From NCBI RefSeq assembly GCF_000720175.1, contig NZ_JOIX01000014.1:62001-126000 (forward strand): DNA of 64,000 nucleotides, given 5' to 3'. The translations under genes were made by a program, and so were the position numbers. Numbering within the stretch: the stretch's first letter is position 1; each line of letters starts with the position of its first letter. A model generated the notes under the pieces. It had not been told where the DNA came from. It made no database searches and worked only from the letters and a program-made list of their open reading frames with translations. Positions 25,497 through 33,999 of the stretch are shown here, piece by piece. The DNA is from Streptomyces sp. NRRL S-337. Its GTDB lineage: Bacteria > Actinomycetota > Actinomycetes > Streptomycetales > Streptomycetaceae.

Positions 25497-25534
25497 GTGC
25501 GGGGCCCGGTGCGCTCACACACCGGGCCCCGCAC
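25497..25534. terminator. hairpin terminator after the MFS exporter gene
   Basis: Perfect 15-bp arms (gtgcggggcccggtg at 25497-25511 and its complement at 25520-25534) with an 8-base loop, 17 bp past the stop of the exporter gene on the minus strand. Confidence 0.75.
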
Positions 25535-25550
25535 ACCGCCGACCGAGCTG

Positions 25551-28145
25551 TCAGTTCACCGCGTCATGGCTCAGCTCGATGTCGCAGTCGCTCTGCCCGG
25601 CGGCCCCGAGCCGGAGCGGAGTGGCGACCGGCGGGTACCCGCTGGCGATCAGCGTGTAGTCGCCGCTGTCGAGGTCGGTGAAGACGTACTCGCCGTCCTG
25701 GCCGCTGGTGGCGGTGCCGACCACGTTGCCCGCCGGGTCGAGCAGGGTCACCCGGGCGTCGTCCACCGGGGCTCCCTGGGCGGTGCGGACGGTGCCGCGG
25801 ACCTGGGCGCCGAGCGTCAGCCGGATCTCGTACCAGTTGCGGGTGCCGGCGGTGACCTCCACCTGGAGGGCGGAGGGGCGGTGCTGCTCGGCACTGACGG
25901 CCAGGGTGTAGCTGCCGGGGGTCAGTTCCCCGAAGGCGAAGCCGCCGTCCTGGCCGGCCACACCGGAGGCCACGACCTCGCCGCGCACGTCGGTTGCCAC
26001 GACCAGCGCGCCGGGCACCGGCTCGTCACCCTTCTCCTCGCGGACCTCGCCGGCGAGCCCGGCGGCGCCGCTGAGCACCAGGTCGTAGGTGAGCGGTCCG
26101 TCGCCGACCACCACGGTCACGGCCTGCGGCTGCCGGGCACCGGCGGAGGCGATCAGCACATAGGTGCCGGCGCCCGTGGTGGGCAGCGCGTAGCCGCCGT
26201 CGTCCGTGGTCCGGGTACGTCCGAGCTGCCGGCCGCCGACGCTGATCAGGGTGACCGCGGCGCCCGTCACCGGCTGCCCGGAGCCGTCCCGGACCGCGCC
26301 GCTGATGGCCGGCCCGGTGGCGTCGGCGGCGGCGGTCGCCGGGGTGTGCGCCGGCACCGGTACGGCGTCACCGGCCGGGGCGGCGGGTGCGGCCGGTTCC
26401 GCCGGTTCCGCCGGTTCGGCCGGGGCCTCGGCGGCTTCCGCGGCGGGCGGGGCCTCGCCGTTGGCCTCGGCCTCCGCCTGGGCCCGCGCCTGCAGCCCGG
26501 AGATCTGCCGCAGCGGCACCTCCTTGATGAACCACATCAGCAGGAACGCCAGCGCCACGACGACCGCGCCCATGAGGAACACGGTGTGCATCGAGTCGGC
26601 GAAGCCGCGCTTGAACGGCTCGGCGAGCCGCGGGTCGAGCTGCTGGATGAACGACGAATCGCTGAGCACGCCCGAGGAGTTGCCGTTGCCCGGGTGCTTG
26701 AGCATGTCCAGCACCGGCTTGTTGGCCGGGTCGTGCAGGACGGCGGGGTCGTGCAGGGCGGCCTGGAAGCGCTTGGTGCCCGCCGCGTCCCGGAAGGCCG
26801 AGGCGATCTTGTCGCCGACGGTGCTGAACAGCACCGACAGGAAGATCGCGGTACCGGCGGTGGCGCCCATCTGCCGGAAGAAGGTGGACGACGCGGTCGC
26901 CACGCCCATGTCCTTGGGCGGGACGGCGTTCTGCACCGCGAGCACCAGGGTCTGCATGCATCCGCCCAGGCCGAGGCCGAAGACGAGCATGTAGGCCATG
27001 GTCTCCCCCAGCGGGGTGTCCCACTGGACGCGGTAGTGGAAGAGCAGCATCGCCGCGATCATCAGCGCGGTGCCGACGATCGGGAAGACCTTGTAGCGGC
27101 CGGTCTTGGCGGTGATCTGGCCGGACGCGATGGAGGCGATGAACATGCCCGCCATCAGCGGCAGCATCTCCAGGCCGGACTTGGTGGGGCTGGCGCCCTT
27201 CACGATCTGGAGGTACTGCGGGATCATCAGCATCCCGCCGAACATGCCCATGCCGATCAGCACGGACATCAGGCTGGTCTTGCTGAAGGTGCCGTTGCGG
27301 AACAGCCGCATCGGGATCAGCGCGTCCTCGCCGATCCACCGCTCCACGAAGATCCAGGCGAGGATGCCGACCGCGCCGATGACGTAACAGGCGATCGACC
27401 GGGACGAGTCCCAGCCCCACTCCCGGCCCTGCTCGGCGACGAGCAGCAGCGGGACGACGCCGACGGAGATGGTGAGCGCGCCCCACCAGTCGATGCGGTG
27501 GTCGCGCCGGGTGTGCGGGATGTTGAGGACCTTGGCGACGACGAACAGCGCGATGATGCCGATCGGCACGTTGACCAGGAAGACCCAGCGCCAGCCGGTG
27601 ACGCCCAGCAGCTGGTCCTGGCCGGCCAGCGCGCCGCCGATCAGCGGTCCGGCGACGCTGGAGGTGGCGAAGGTGCCGAGCATGTAGCCCTGGTAGCGGG
27701 CGCGTTCGCGGGGCGGGACGATGTCACCGATGATCGCCAGCGCCAGCGACATCAGACCGCCGGCGCCGAGCCCCTGCACCGCGCGGAACGCGGCGAGTTC
27801 GGTCATCGAGGTGGAGAAGGTGCACAGCACCGAGCCGATGACGAAGATGCTGATGGCGGTGAGGTAGTAGGGCTTGCGGCCGTGCAGGTCGGACAGCTTG
27901 CCGTACAGCGGGGTGGCGATCGTCGAGGTGATCAGGTAGGCGGTGGTCGCCCAGGCCTGCTGGCTGAGGCCGTGCAGGTCGTCGGCGATGGTCCGGATGG
28001 ACGTGCTGACGATGGTCTGGTCGAGCGCGGCGAGGAACATGCCGAGCATCAGGCCGCTGAGGATGGTGAGGATCTGACGGTGGGTCAGTACTCCGGACCC
28101 GGGTATCGCCTTGGCTCCCGCCTCGGGCGGGGAGGTGGTGCTCAT
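25551..28145 (-). CDS. DHA2-type MFS exporter with C-terminal carboxypeptidase-regulatory repeats
   Basis: An 864-residue drug exporter of the EmrB/QacA type. Fourteen membrane segments occupy residues 15-570, with the antiporter motifs of DHA2 proteins: LDQTIVSTS in helix 1, GKLSDLHGRK after helix 2, and AGPLIGGALA in helix 5. A Pro/Ala/Glu linker near 585-630 is followed by about three repeats of some 80 residues that look like carboxypeptidase regulatory-like or Cna-B beta sandwiches (ISGAVRDGSGQPVTGAAVTL, GLAGEVREEKGDEPVPGALV, VRGTVRTAQGAPVDDARVTL). It is coupled to the upstream MarR gene by a 4-bp overlap. The substrate is unknown. Confidence 0.9.
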   Translation of the reverse strand: MSTTSPPEAGAKAIPGSGVLTHRQILTILSGLMLGMFLAALDQTIVSTSIRTIADDLHGLSQQAWATTAYLITSTIATPLYGKLSDLHGRKPYYLTAISIFVIGSVLCTFSTSMTELAAFRAVQGLGAGGLMSLALAIIGDIVPPRERARYQGYMLGTFATSSVAGPLIGGALAGQDQLLGVTGWRWVFLVNVPIGIIALFVVAKVLNIPHTRRDHRIDWWGALTISVGVVPLLLVAEQGREWGWDSSRSIACYVIGAVGILAWIFVERWIGEDALIPMRLFRNGTFSKTSLMSVLIGMGMFGGMLMIPQYLQIVKGASPTKSGLEMLPLMAGMFIASIASGQITAKTGRYKVFPIVGTALMIAAMLLFHYRVQWDTPLGETMAYMLVFGLGLGGCMQTLVLAVQNAVPPKDMGVATASSTFFRQMGATAGTAIFLSVLFSTVGDKIASAFRDAAGTKRFQAALHDPAVLHDPANKPVLDMLKHPGNGNSSGVLSDSSFIQQLDPRLAEPFKRGFADSMHTVFLMGAVVVALAFLLMWFIKEVPLRQISGLQARAQAEAEANGEAPPAAEAAEAPAEPAEPAEPAAPAAPAGDAVPVPAHTPATAAADATGPAISGAVRDGSGQPVTGAAVTLISVGGRQLGRTRTTDDGGYALPTTGAGTYVLIASAGARQPQAVTVVVGDGPLTYDLVLSGAAGLAGEVREEKGDEPVPGALVVATDVRGEVVASGVAGQDGGFAFGELTPGSYTLAVSAEQHRPSALQVEVTAGTRNWYEIRLTLGAQVRGTVRTAQGAPVDDARVTLLDPAGNVVGTATSGQDGEYVFTDLDSGDYTLIASGYPPVATPLRLGAAGQSDCDIELSHDAVN

Positions 28146-28693
28146 GTACGTATCTCTCCCTGCTCCACGGCGGCACCCTGGTCTCCCCCGGGACCCAGCC
28201 GTGTGTGTTGTCGTGTCGCCATGTCCTCGTTGAGCCGGCCCAGCAGCCGGATGAGGTCGGCCCGGTCCTGGGGCGACCACGGTGCGAGGAGCGCGGCCAG
28301 TTCGGCGTCGCGCTGACGCCGGTAGTTCTCGAACGCGGCCCGTCCGGCGTCGGTCGCGGCCAGCAGTGACCCGCGGCGGTCCTCGGGGTCGGGACGGCGG
28401 GCGACCAGCCCTCGCTCGACCAGCGAACGCACCTGGCGGCTGACCGTCGACAGGTCCAGGAACGCGTCGGCGGCCAGGTCGGTCGCCCGCATGTCGCCGC
28501 CGACCACCAGCCGGGCCAGCAGCACCCGGTCCGCGGCGCCGCCGTCGGTCTTGGCCCGCTGCTTCCAGGCCGCGAGCAGCCGGGAGAAACGGACGATCTC
28601 CGTTCCCAGCCCGGCCGCCGCCTCTTCCAGCGCCGACTCGACGGTGATCCGCGGGGCCGCCCGGTCACATCCCGGCACGAGACCCTTACTCAT
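28142..28693 (-). CDS. MarR family regulator
   Basis: A 183-residue repressor. The winged HTH runs through about residues 60-125 (MRATDLAADAFLDLSTVSRQ, then VRSLVERGLVARRPDPEDRR, the wing with the DxRG-type turn). N- and C-terminal helices form the dimer. It is first in an operon with the DHA2 exporter and its stop overlaps the exporter's ATG. The inverted repeat at 28746-28764 upstream is its likely operator, so it should derepress the exporter when a ligand binds. Confidence 0.92.
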   Translation of the reverse strand: MSKGLVPGCDRAAPRITVESALEEAAAGLGTEIVRFSRLLAAWKQRAKTDGGAADRVLLARLVVGGDMRATDLAADAFLDLSTVSRQVRSLVERGLVARRPDPEDRRGSLLAATDAGRAAFENYRRQRDAELAALLAPWSPQDRADLIRLLGRLNEDMATRQHTRLGPGGDQGAAVEQGEIRT

Positions 28694-28745
28694 CGTGTTG
28701 ATCCTTAGCGGTGAAGCATCGATCCGGCTCGATCCGGCGAATAGA

Positions 28746-28764
28746 TTGCTTGTACCTAGCAAGC
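28746..28764. promoter_or_regulatory. MarR operator candidate
   Basis: The sequence ttgcttgtacctagcaagc contains overlapping inverted repeats: ttgct/agcaa (28746-28762) and gcttg/caagc (28748-28764). It lies about 55 bp upstream of the MarR start in a low-G+C patch that probably includes the promoter. Confidence 0.65.
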
Positions 28765-28835
28765 TTAGCGCCCTGGAGAGGGTGCTGCGCGCCCGGGGAC
28801 GGAGGCATTCCGGGGCGGCCGCGCCGGGGTGGTCC

Positions 28836-29180
28836 TCACGCTGTGGGTGCCGCGCACTCCTCGGTGGCCTTGACCACGGTGAGCGTGATCTTCCGGTCGT
28901 CCATCGGCGTGCCCGGTGCCGGGTCCTGACCGCAGACCTTCCACGAGGCCGGCCAGAGCACGAGGCGGCCGGCTCCGCGGCCGTCCCGGAACCGGACGGT
29001 GGTGTTGTAGTTGAGCTCCCCGTAGGCGGCGACCAGGTTCTTGCCCGTCACGTCGGGCATCGGACGGCCGTCGGCGCGGGCCGGTGCGGCAGGGCCGAGC
29101 AGGGAGACGGCGAGGGCCGTGGCGGCGGTAGCCGTGGCGAGGACGGTTCTGGCGGTGCTGGTGTGGTGGGTGTGGTTCAT
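28836..29180 (-). CDS. secreted PASTA-domain protein
   Basis: A 114-residue exported protein. A signal peptide covers 1-37 (AAATALAVSLLGPAAPARA). The remainder is one PASTA domain: MPDVTGKNLVAAYGELNY, then WKVCGQDPAPGTPMDDRKIT, with two Cys. PASTA domains bind muropeptides or beta-lactams in penicillin-binding proteins and Ser/Thr kinases; a free secreted one could be a wall-binding accessory. It follows the DMT gene by 13 bp on the same strand, so they are probably cotranscribed. Confidence 0.8.
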   Translation of the reverse strand: MNHTHHTSTARTVLATATAATALAVSLLGPAAPARADGRPMPDVTGKNLVAAYGELNYNTTVRFRDGRGAGRLVLWPASWKVCGQDPAPGTPMDDRKITLTVVKATEECAAPTA

Positions 29181-29193
29181 CTCCGGTGAACGA

Positions 29194-30099
29194 TCAGCGG
29201 GCGGGCCGGTCACTTACCGCCGAAGGGGTGTCCTGGCCGGTGACCACGTCTCTGGTCAGTGCGACGCGGGAGAGATAAAGGGCGCCCCACAGGACCAGGG
29301 CGATGCCGGCGCATTCGGGGATCAGCCACCAGCCGGTGCGGACCCGTTCGTCGAAGAGGGTGACGCCCAGCGACAGGCTCACCAGCGCATCGCCGAGGGT
29401 GAGCACCGGCTGGGAGGCGGTCAGCGGTCCGGACTGCATGGCGTTCTCGAAGAGGAAGAGGGCCAGCACGCCGACGACCGCGAACCCGTACGTCTGCCAG
29501 GAGGCGAAGAAGGTGGCCGGGCCGCCGGTCTGCCAGGCGTGCGTGGCGTCCTTCATCAGGGCCGCGGTCAGGGCGTAGGAGACGGCCGCGGCGGCGGCGA
29601 AGCAGGCCGCCCGTACGCCGCCGGCCCCGCGGCGCAGCGCGGCTCCGACCGCGGACCCGACCACCGCGGCACACACCGCCAGGGCGAGTACCCAGCGGCT
29701 GAGCGGGGCGTGGTCGGTGCCGATGGTGGGGGCGGCGGCGGCCAGCGCGGAGCCGAGGCCGACGACGATCAGCGCCACGCCGGTCCAGCCGCCGCGGGAG
29801 ATCCGCCCGCCGAGCAGCAGCCGGCCGATGAGCAGGGCCAGCGGGAGTTCGAGGACGAAGATCGGCTGGACCACGGACAGCGCGCCCTGGGAGAGCGCCA
29901 GCGCCTGGAAGCAGGCCGCGGCGATGACGGCGAGCATGCCGCCGAGCCAGGCGGCCCGGTGCAGCAGGTCGACGAGCAGGCCCACGCGCAGGCCGCGGGC
30001 CAGCGGGACGGTGCGGGCCGCACGCCGCTGCAACACCGTGGCCAGCGCGTTGCTGGCCGCGGCGAGCAGGGCGAAGAGCACGGCCGGCCATGTGGCCAT
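29194..30099 (-). CDS. DMT family (EamA-like) transporter
   Basis: A 301-residue membrane protein with nine or ten hydrophobic helices and two halves, as in drug/metabolite transporters. The first helix is ATWPAVLFALLAAASNALAT, and FVLELPLALLIGRLLLG and ECAGIALVLWGALYLSR mark later helices. The substrate is unknown. gggagg precedes the ATG at 30099. The PASTA protein follows as the second gene of the operon. Confidence 0.85.
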   Translation of the reverse strand: MATWPAVLFALLAAASNALATVLQRRAARTVPLARGLRVGLLVDLLHRAAWLGGMLAVIAAACFQALALSQGALSVVQPIFVLELPLALLIGRLLLGGRISRGGWTGVALIVVGLGSALAAAAPTIGTDHAPLSRWVLALAVCAAVVGSAVGAALRRGAGGVRAACFAAAAAVSYALTAALMKDATHAWQTGGPATFFASWQTYGFAVVGVLALFLFENAMQSGPLTASQPVLTLGDALVSLSLGVTLFDERVRTGWWLIPECAGIALVLWGALYLSRVALTRDVVTGQDTPSAVSDRPAR

Positions 30100-30337
30100 G
30101 CGGCAACCTCCCGGGCGCGGCGGCGGAGCCTTGGAGCTCGACGCTAACCGGAGGCGGCGCGGCCGGCCTGCCGACACGGGGGCCGGGTGGTCCGGCCGGC
30201 GGCACCGCGGTGCATACCCGCCGAGCGCCCCGGCCGCTCGCCGGGCCGCTCCCCCACGCGGTCCGCGCCCCGCTCCCGCCTCCCGATCCCCCAGCCTCCC
30301 CGGGCCTGCCCCGCTGCCCCGCTTCCTGGAGACCGCC

Positions 30338-30457
30338 ATGCCTCTGACGTCGCAACGGGCCGACGTGCCCGTGACCATCGACGATCCAAGTGCAACGACG
30401 GGTCCCAGTGCACCGACGGCTGCACGCTCTGCGTCGACAAAACCTGCGCGGAGCGCC
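30338..30457 (+). pseudogene. ferredoxin (4Fe-4S) gene remnant
   Basis: An intact-looking start (MPLTSQRADVPVTIDD) runs to about 30385 and then shifts frame; the next frame gives KCNDGSQCTDGCTLCVDKTC, a damaged CxxCxxC-type cluster-binding stretch. This beginning resembles the small ferredoxins that accompany flavoprotein and ABC-transporter genes in streptomycetes. The second half is missing and a different gene's remnant follows at once. I infer decay by frameshift and deletion. Confidence 0.7.
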
Positions 30458-30458
30458 C

Positions 30459-30820
30459 AACACCATCGCCGCCAAGCCCGGTTCGGCGCTGCGCTCGCTG
30501 TCGGACCTGCGCGGCGAGAGCGTCTGCAGCAGCGTCGGCTCGGCCTCCGACGGGACGCTGGTACGGGCGTTGCAGCGGGCCGGCATCGACCCGGAGCAGG
30601 GCGTCCACCAGCTCCACCCTCCACGGCGTGACCGTGCGGGACGCCTTCGCCGGTCAACACCCCGGTGCCGTCAAGGAGTTCATCGCCGCGCAACGGGACG
30701 CGACGCGCTGGCCACCACGGGCTGCCCGGCGCCGTACGACGCGACCGCGGTCGCCGCGCTCGGAGCCCGGGCGTGGCAGGTCCGGGCCGACGCCGCCCGG
30801 GCGCCGGGCTCGTCGCGAAG
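30459..30820 (+). pseudogene. ABC-type SsuA/NrtA-like substrate-binding protein remnant
   Basis: Three pieces of one protein appear in alternating frames: NTIAAKPGSALRSLSDLRGE and the segment SDGTLVRALQRAGIDPEQGV (30459-30625), VRDAFAGQHPGAVKEFIAAQ in another frame (30634-30711), and TTGCPAPYDATAVAALGARA back in the first frame. The order matches the lobe-2 region of periplasmic binding proteins of the sulfonate/nitrate/taurine class. The N-terminus and lipobox are absent and at least two frameshifts are needed. It is not translatable as one product. Confidence 0.75.
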
Positions 30821-30922
30821 GGGTGACACACGTTCGGGCCGTCCGGGGTGGCCGGGGGCACGGCCGGGTTGAAGGCTCGGGGAGACACCCCGAAGGCGCA
30901 GCCGCCCGTGCAAGGAGTTCCG

Positions 30923-31636
30923 ATGGCCCCCGCGTACCGCTACGACGACCTGAGCGCCCTCTTCATCAACTGCACCCTCAAGCGCTCGCCGGAGATCAGC
31001 AACACCGAGGGCCTGGTCGAGCGGAGCCGGGCCGTCATGGAGGGCAACGGGGTCACGACGGAGGTGCTCCGGGCCGTCGACGAGGACATCGCGACCGGGG
31101 TGTGGCCGGACATGACGGAGCACGGCTGGGCGTCCGACGCCTGGCCGGAGCTGTACCGCAAGGTGCTGGCCGCGGACATCCTGGTGCTGTGCGGGCCGAT
31201 CTGGCTCGGTGACAACAGCTCGGTGATGAAGCAGGTCATCGAGCGGCTCTACGCCTGTTCCAGCGTGCTCAACGACCGTGGCCAGTACGCCTATTACGGC
31301 CGGGCGGGCGGCTGCCTGATCACCGGCAACGAGGACGGCATCAAGCACTGCGCCATGAACGTCCTCTACAGCCTGCAGCACCTGGGCTACACCGTCCCGC
31401 CGCAGGCCGACGCCGGCTGGATCGGTGAGGCCGGGCCCGGGCCGTCGTACCTCGATCCGGGCTCGGGCGGGCCGGAGAACGACTTCACCAACCGCAACAC
31501 CGCCTTCATGAGCTGGAACCTGATGCATGTCGCGGCGATGCTCAAGCGGGCGGGCGGCATCCCGGCGCACGGCAACCAGCGCACCGAGTGGGACGCCGGC
31601 TGCCGCGCGGACCAGGCCAATCCGGAGCACCGCTGA
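30923..31636 (+). CDS. flavodoxin-like/NADPH-dependent FMN reductase family protein
   Basis: A 237-residue flavoprotein. The N-terminal strand and phosphate-binding loop are INCTLKRSPEISNTEGLVE, and the LVLCGPIWLGDNSSVMKQVI segment binds the flavin isoalloxazine, as in flavodoxin_2/FMN_red proteins. A loop rich in Gly and Tyr follows (YAYYGRAGGCLITGNEDG). It is probably a cytoplasmic quinone or FMN reductase; substrate unknown. aaggag lies at 30912-30917, 5 bases before the ATG. It follows the decayed ferredoxin/ABC locus. Confidence 0.87.
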   Translation: MAPAYRYDDLSALFINCTLKRSPEISNTEGLVERSRAVMEGNGVTTEVLRAVDEDIATGVWPDMTEHGWASDAWPELYRKVLAADILVLCGPIWLGDNSSVMKQVIERLYACSSVLNDRGQYAYYGRAGGCLITGNEDGIKHCAMNVLYSLQHLGYTVPPQADAGWIGEAGPGPSYLDPGSGGPENDFTNRNTAFMSWNLMHVAAMLKRAGGIPAHGNQRTEWDAGCRADQANPEHR

Positions 31637-31656
31637 GCACCCGCGCCGGTTCGGCG

Positions 31657-32775
31657 GTGGCCGATCCGCACGCGTCCGCGCCCGCGCTCCGGCCGCCGGC
31701 CGTGCGCTGGCCCCGTTACGTGCGACTCGCTCCGGCCGTCCTGGTGGCCGGCGGTCTCCTCTGGGACGCGCTGTCCCCGCAGGACTACTGGGGTGATCCG
31801 ATGCTGACCGCGGCCAGTGTGACGGCGGGTGCGCTGCTGACGCTGCGGCACACCGTCGTGGTCGGGCTGGTGCTGGTGCTCGGGGTGTTCGCGCTGACGG
31901 TGAAGGACGGCACCGCCGGTGACGCGGTGGGTCATCTGGAGCTGGCCAACACCTTGTTCGCCGCGCTGATGGGCATCGGGGTGAACCGGGTGATCGCCCG
32001 GCACGGCCGTCATCTGGACGTGGTGCGGATGGTGGCGGAGGCGGCGCAGCTCGCCGTGCTGCCGGCCCCGCCGGAGCGGATCGGGCCGCTGGCCGTCGCG
32101 GCCCGCTACCAGGCCGCCCAGAGCGAGGCCCGGATCGGCGGTGACGCCTATGCCGTGCAGCGGACGCCGTACGGGGTGCGGCTGCTGATCGCCGACGTGC
32201 GGGGCAAGGGGCTGGGCGCGGTGAGCGCGGTGTCGGTGCTGCTGGGCGCGTTCCGGGAGGCGGCGGAGCAGGAGCCGGAGCTGACCGGGCTGGCCGAGCG
32301 GCTGGAGCGGTCGCTGCTGCGCGCGGGCGAGCAACTCTCCCAGGAGAGCCGTCTGGAGGGCTTCATCACCGCCCTGCTGGGGGAAGTTGGGCCGGGCAGT
32401 GGTGAGTTGCGGCTGCTGAACTGCGGCCATCCGGCGCCGTATCTGTGCCGGAACGGTGAGGTGCGGGCGCTTGCGACCGGTGAACCGGGGCTGCCGCTGG
32501 GTTTGGGCGAGCTGGCGGTGGCCCGGCCGGAGCCGGTCGACGTGCCGTTCCCGGTGGACAGCACCGTGCTGCTGGTCACCGACGGGGTGACCGAGGCCCG
32601 GGACCGCGGCGGGCGGTTCTACGACCCGGCGGCGCAGCTGGCGGGCCGCGGCCCGTTCGGCGGCCCGCAGGAAGTGATCGACGTCCTGGTGCGGGAGGTC
32701 GAGCGGTGGACCGGCGGGCCGCGCGACGACGACATGGCGGTGCTCGCGGTCACCCGCCGGCCGGCGGCCGACTGA
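31657..32775 (+). CDS. SpoIIE-family PP2C phosphatase, membrane-anchored (phosphatase A)
   Basis: A 372-residue protein. Residues 25-120 hold three or four hydrophobic segments (YVRLAPAVLVAGGLLWDALS, then TAGALLTLRHTVVVGLVLVL). The PP2C-SpoIIE domain spans about 140-365: ARIGGDAYAVQR, LLIADVRGKGLGAV, CGHPAPYL, LLVTDGVTEARD and the DDDMAVLAV metal site. It should dephosphorylate an anti-anti-sigma factor of the SpoIIAA/RsbV type. I take the GTG at 31657 because the preceding codons overlap the flavodoxin gene; no good ribosome-binding site is seen. Confidence 0.85.
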   Translation: MADPHASAPALRPPAVRWPRYVRLAPAVLVAGGLLWDALSPQDYWGDPMLTAASVTAGALLTLRHTVVVGLVLVLGVFALTVKDGTAGDAVGHLELANTLFAALMGIGVNRVIARHGRHLDVVRMVAEAAQLAVLPAPPERIGPLAVAARYQAAQSEARIGGDAYAVQRTPYGVRLLIADVRGKGLGAVSAVSVLLGAFREAAEQEPELTGLAERLERSLLRAGEQLSQESRLEGFITALLGEVGPGSGELRLLNCGHPAPYLCRNGEVRALATGEPGLPLGLGELAVARPEPVDVPFPVDSTVLLVTDGVTEARDRGGRFYDPAAQLAGRGPFGGPQEVIDVLVREVERWTGGPRDDDMAVLAVTRRPAAD

Positions 32776-32909
32776 CTGCCCGGTTCGAGTGGCCGACCTG
32801 CGCCGACAGCGTGTGCTACCGGGGATTCGGGGCGGGAGGTGAGAAGATCGATCAGAGCATCAGCATCCGCCCCGAGCGGTCCTCCGCTCCCGCGCAGATC
32901 GGAGTTGAT

Positions 32910-33095
32910 GTGTCCGAGAACAGATCAGCCCTGCTGAGCCAGCGCGCCGCCGTCATCTTCCTCCTAGGCGCCCTCACCGCCCTCGGCGCCGGTGTGCTCA
33001 CCTGTGTCAACGGCGGAACCCTGGCGTCCGCCACCCTGGTCGGCGGAGCGGCGTTCGGCGCCGGGGTCACGTTCTTCCATACGGTCATCGATTGA
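32910..33095 (+). CDS. small two-helix membrane protein
   Basis: A 61-residue protein with two hydrophobic helices, about 12-31 and 40-57 (AAVIFLLGALTALGAGVLTC and SATLVGGAAFGAGVTFFHTV). It starts at GTG 32910 with ggag 5 bases before. No family recognised. The longer open frame upstream is not a credible extension. Confidence 0.6.
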   Translation: MSENRSALLSQRAAVIFLLGALTALGAGVLTCVNGGTLASATLVGGAAFGAGVTFFHTVID

Positions 33096-33309
33096 GTCCC
33101 GCCCTGCGGCGCCGGGGACCGCACCGGTGCACAGCCGTCCGCCATGGGTCGCGCCTGCCGTCACGGCGTGAGCGGGCGGTCACAGGGCGTCGAGGGCCGG
33201 TGGCGGAATCCGGGCCCCCGCATGCGGTGCGCCGCCGGACGGCAGGTGCGAAACTGAAAGACACCGCGCCCGGCCGCCGGCCGGTGCCCTTGCCGCCGAG
33301 GGGAACATC

Positions 33310-33609
33310 ATGACCTGGGCATCTTGGACCACTGTCGGGATCCACGCACTCCCCGGCGCGGTGCGCGCGGAGGAGATCGGCGTGATGAACGGCGATCTGA
33401 CCATCCACACGACCTGGTCGGAGAATCTGGCGCACGTAGCTGTGCAGTACACCGGGTCCTCGGACTGGTACACGATGGCCGGCAGTCCCGTGCCCTGCGA
33501 TTCCGAAGCGGCCAGCCGCAGCTTCCACCAGGCCGTGGTGGAGGCGGTCCGCGGTGGGGAGCGGGCCGAGGCGACCCTCGACGAGCTGTTCCACCGGCAG
33601 GAGCAGTAA
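33310..33609 (+). CDS. conserved-looking hypothetical protein, 99 residues
   Basis: A small soluble protein I cannot assign. It has beta-rich N-terminal sequence (MTWASWTTVGIHALPGAVRA, then DLTIHTTWSENLAHVAVQYT), a DWYTMAG turn and a C-terminal helix (SFHQAVVEAVRGGERAEATL). No signal or membrane helix. A good terminator follows at 33705, so it is probably a monocistronic unit; aggggaac precedes the ATG. Confidence 0.65.
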   Translation: MTWASWTTVGIHALPGAVRAEEIGVMNGDLTIHTTWSENLAHVAVQYTGSSDWYTMAGSPVPCDSEAASRSFHQAVVEAVRGGERAEATLDELFHRQEQ

Positions 33610-33704
33610 CAGGCAGCCGCGCCGCAGCGGGCAGCGGGCGCCCGGATCGTCCGTGAGTGCCGGAATCCTCCGCTGAAGTCCGGGCCCGCGTCCCGGCCTT
33701 GCGA

Positions 33705-33734
33705 GTCCACGACCTGACGGGTCGTGGACTTTTT
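33705..33734 (+). terminator. rho-independent terminator
   Basis: Ten-bp arms (gtccacgacc at 33705-33714, ggtcgtggac at 33720-33729) with a 5-base loop and a T5 run at 33730-33734. This is the clearest classical terminator in the window. It ends transcription from the 99-residue hypothetical gene. Confidence 0.88.
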
Positions 33735-33999
33735 GCTGCGCCGACGGAGCAACCAATTCCGGCCCCATCAAGTCTCCCCTGACAACACAGGCACCGTTGG
33801 TCACCTTGCCATCACCCAAAGGTGATCAATTGTCAAATTTTCACCACGAATCTCGCATACCGAGCATATGGCTTTACATGCTCATGCCAGGCAGACCAGG
33901 GTTTGCGCGGGGCCGACCGGCCCCCGCGGTGCCCAACGGCACCGTGTGTACGGGCGGTTGGCGTGACCACCGCCCCCGCAGCGCTAAGGACCCACATCT
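33735..33999. promoter_or_regulatory. leader region of the M4 peptidase gene
   Basis: A comparatively AT-rich intergenic stretch. It contains a short hairpin at 33811-33826 (atcacc/ggtgat, 4-base loop) and a second imperfect pair at 33862-33883 (gagcat/atgctc). The promoter for the extracellular peptidase probably lies here. No riboswitch class is recognised. aagga at 33985-33989 is 10 bases before the GTG. Confidence 0.5.

Noticed and set aside
30100..30337. Open frames in the interval before the ferredoxin remnant
   Set aside because: Shadow frames with no start signal and no domain; the region is upstream sequence of the transporter and the decayed locus.
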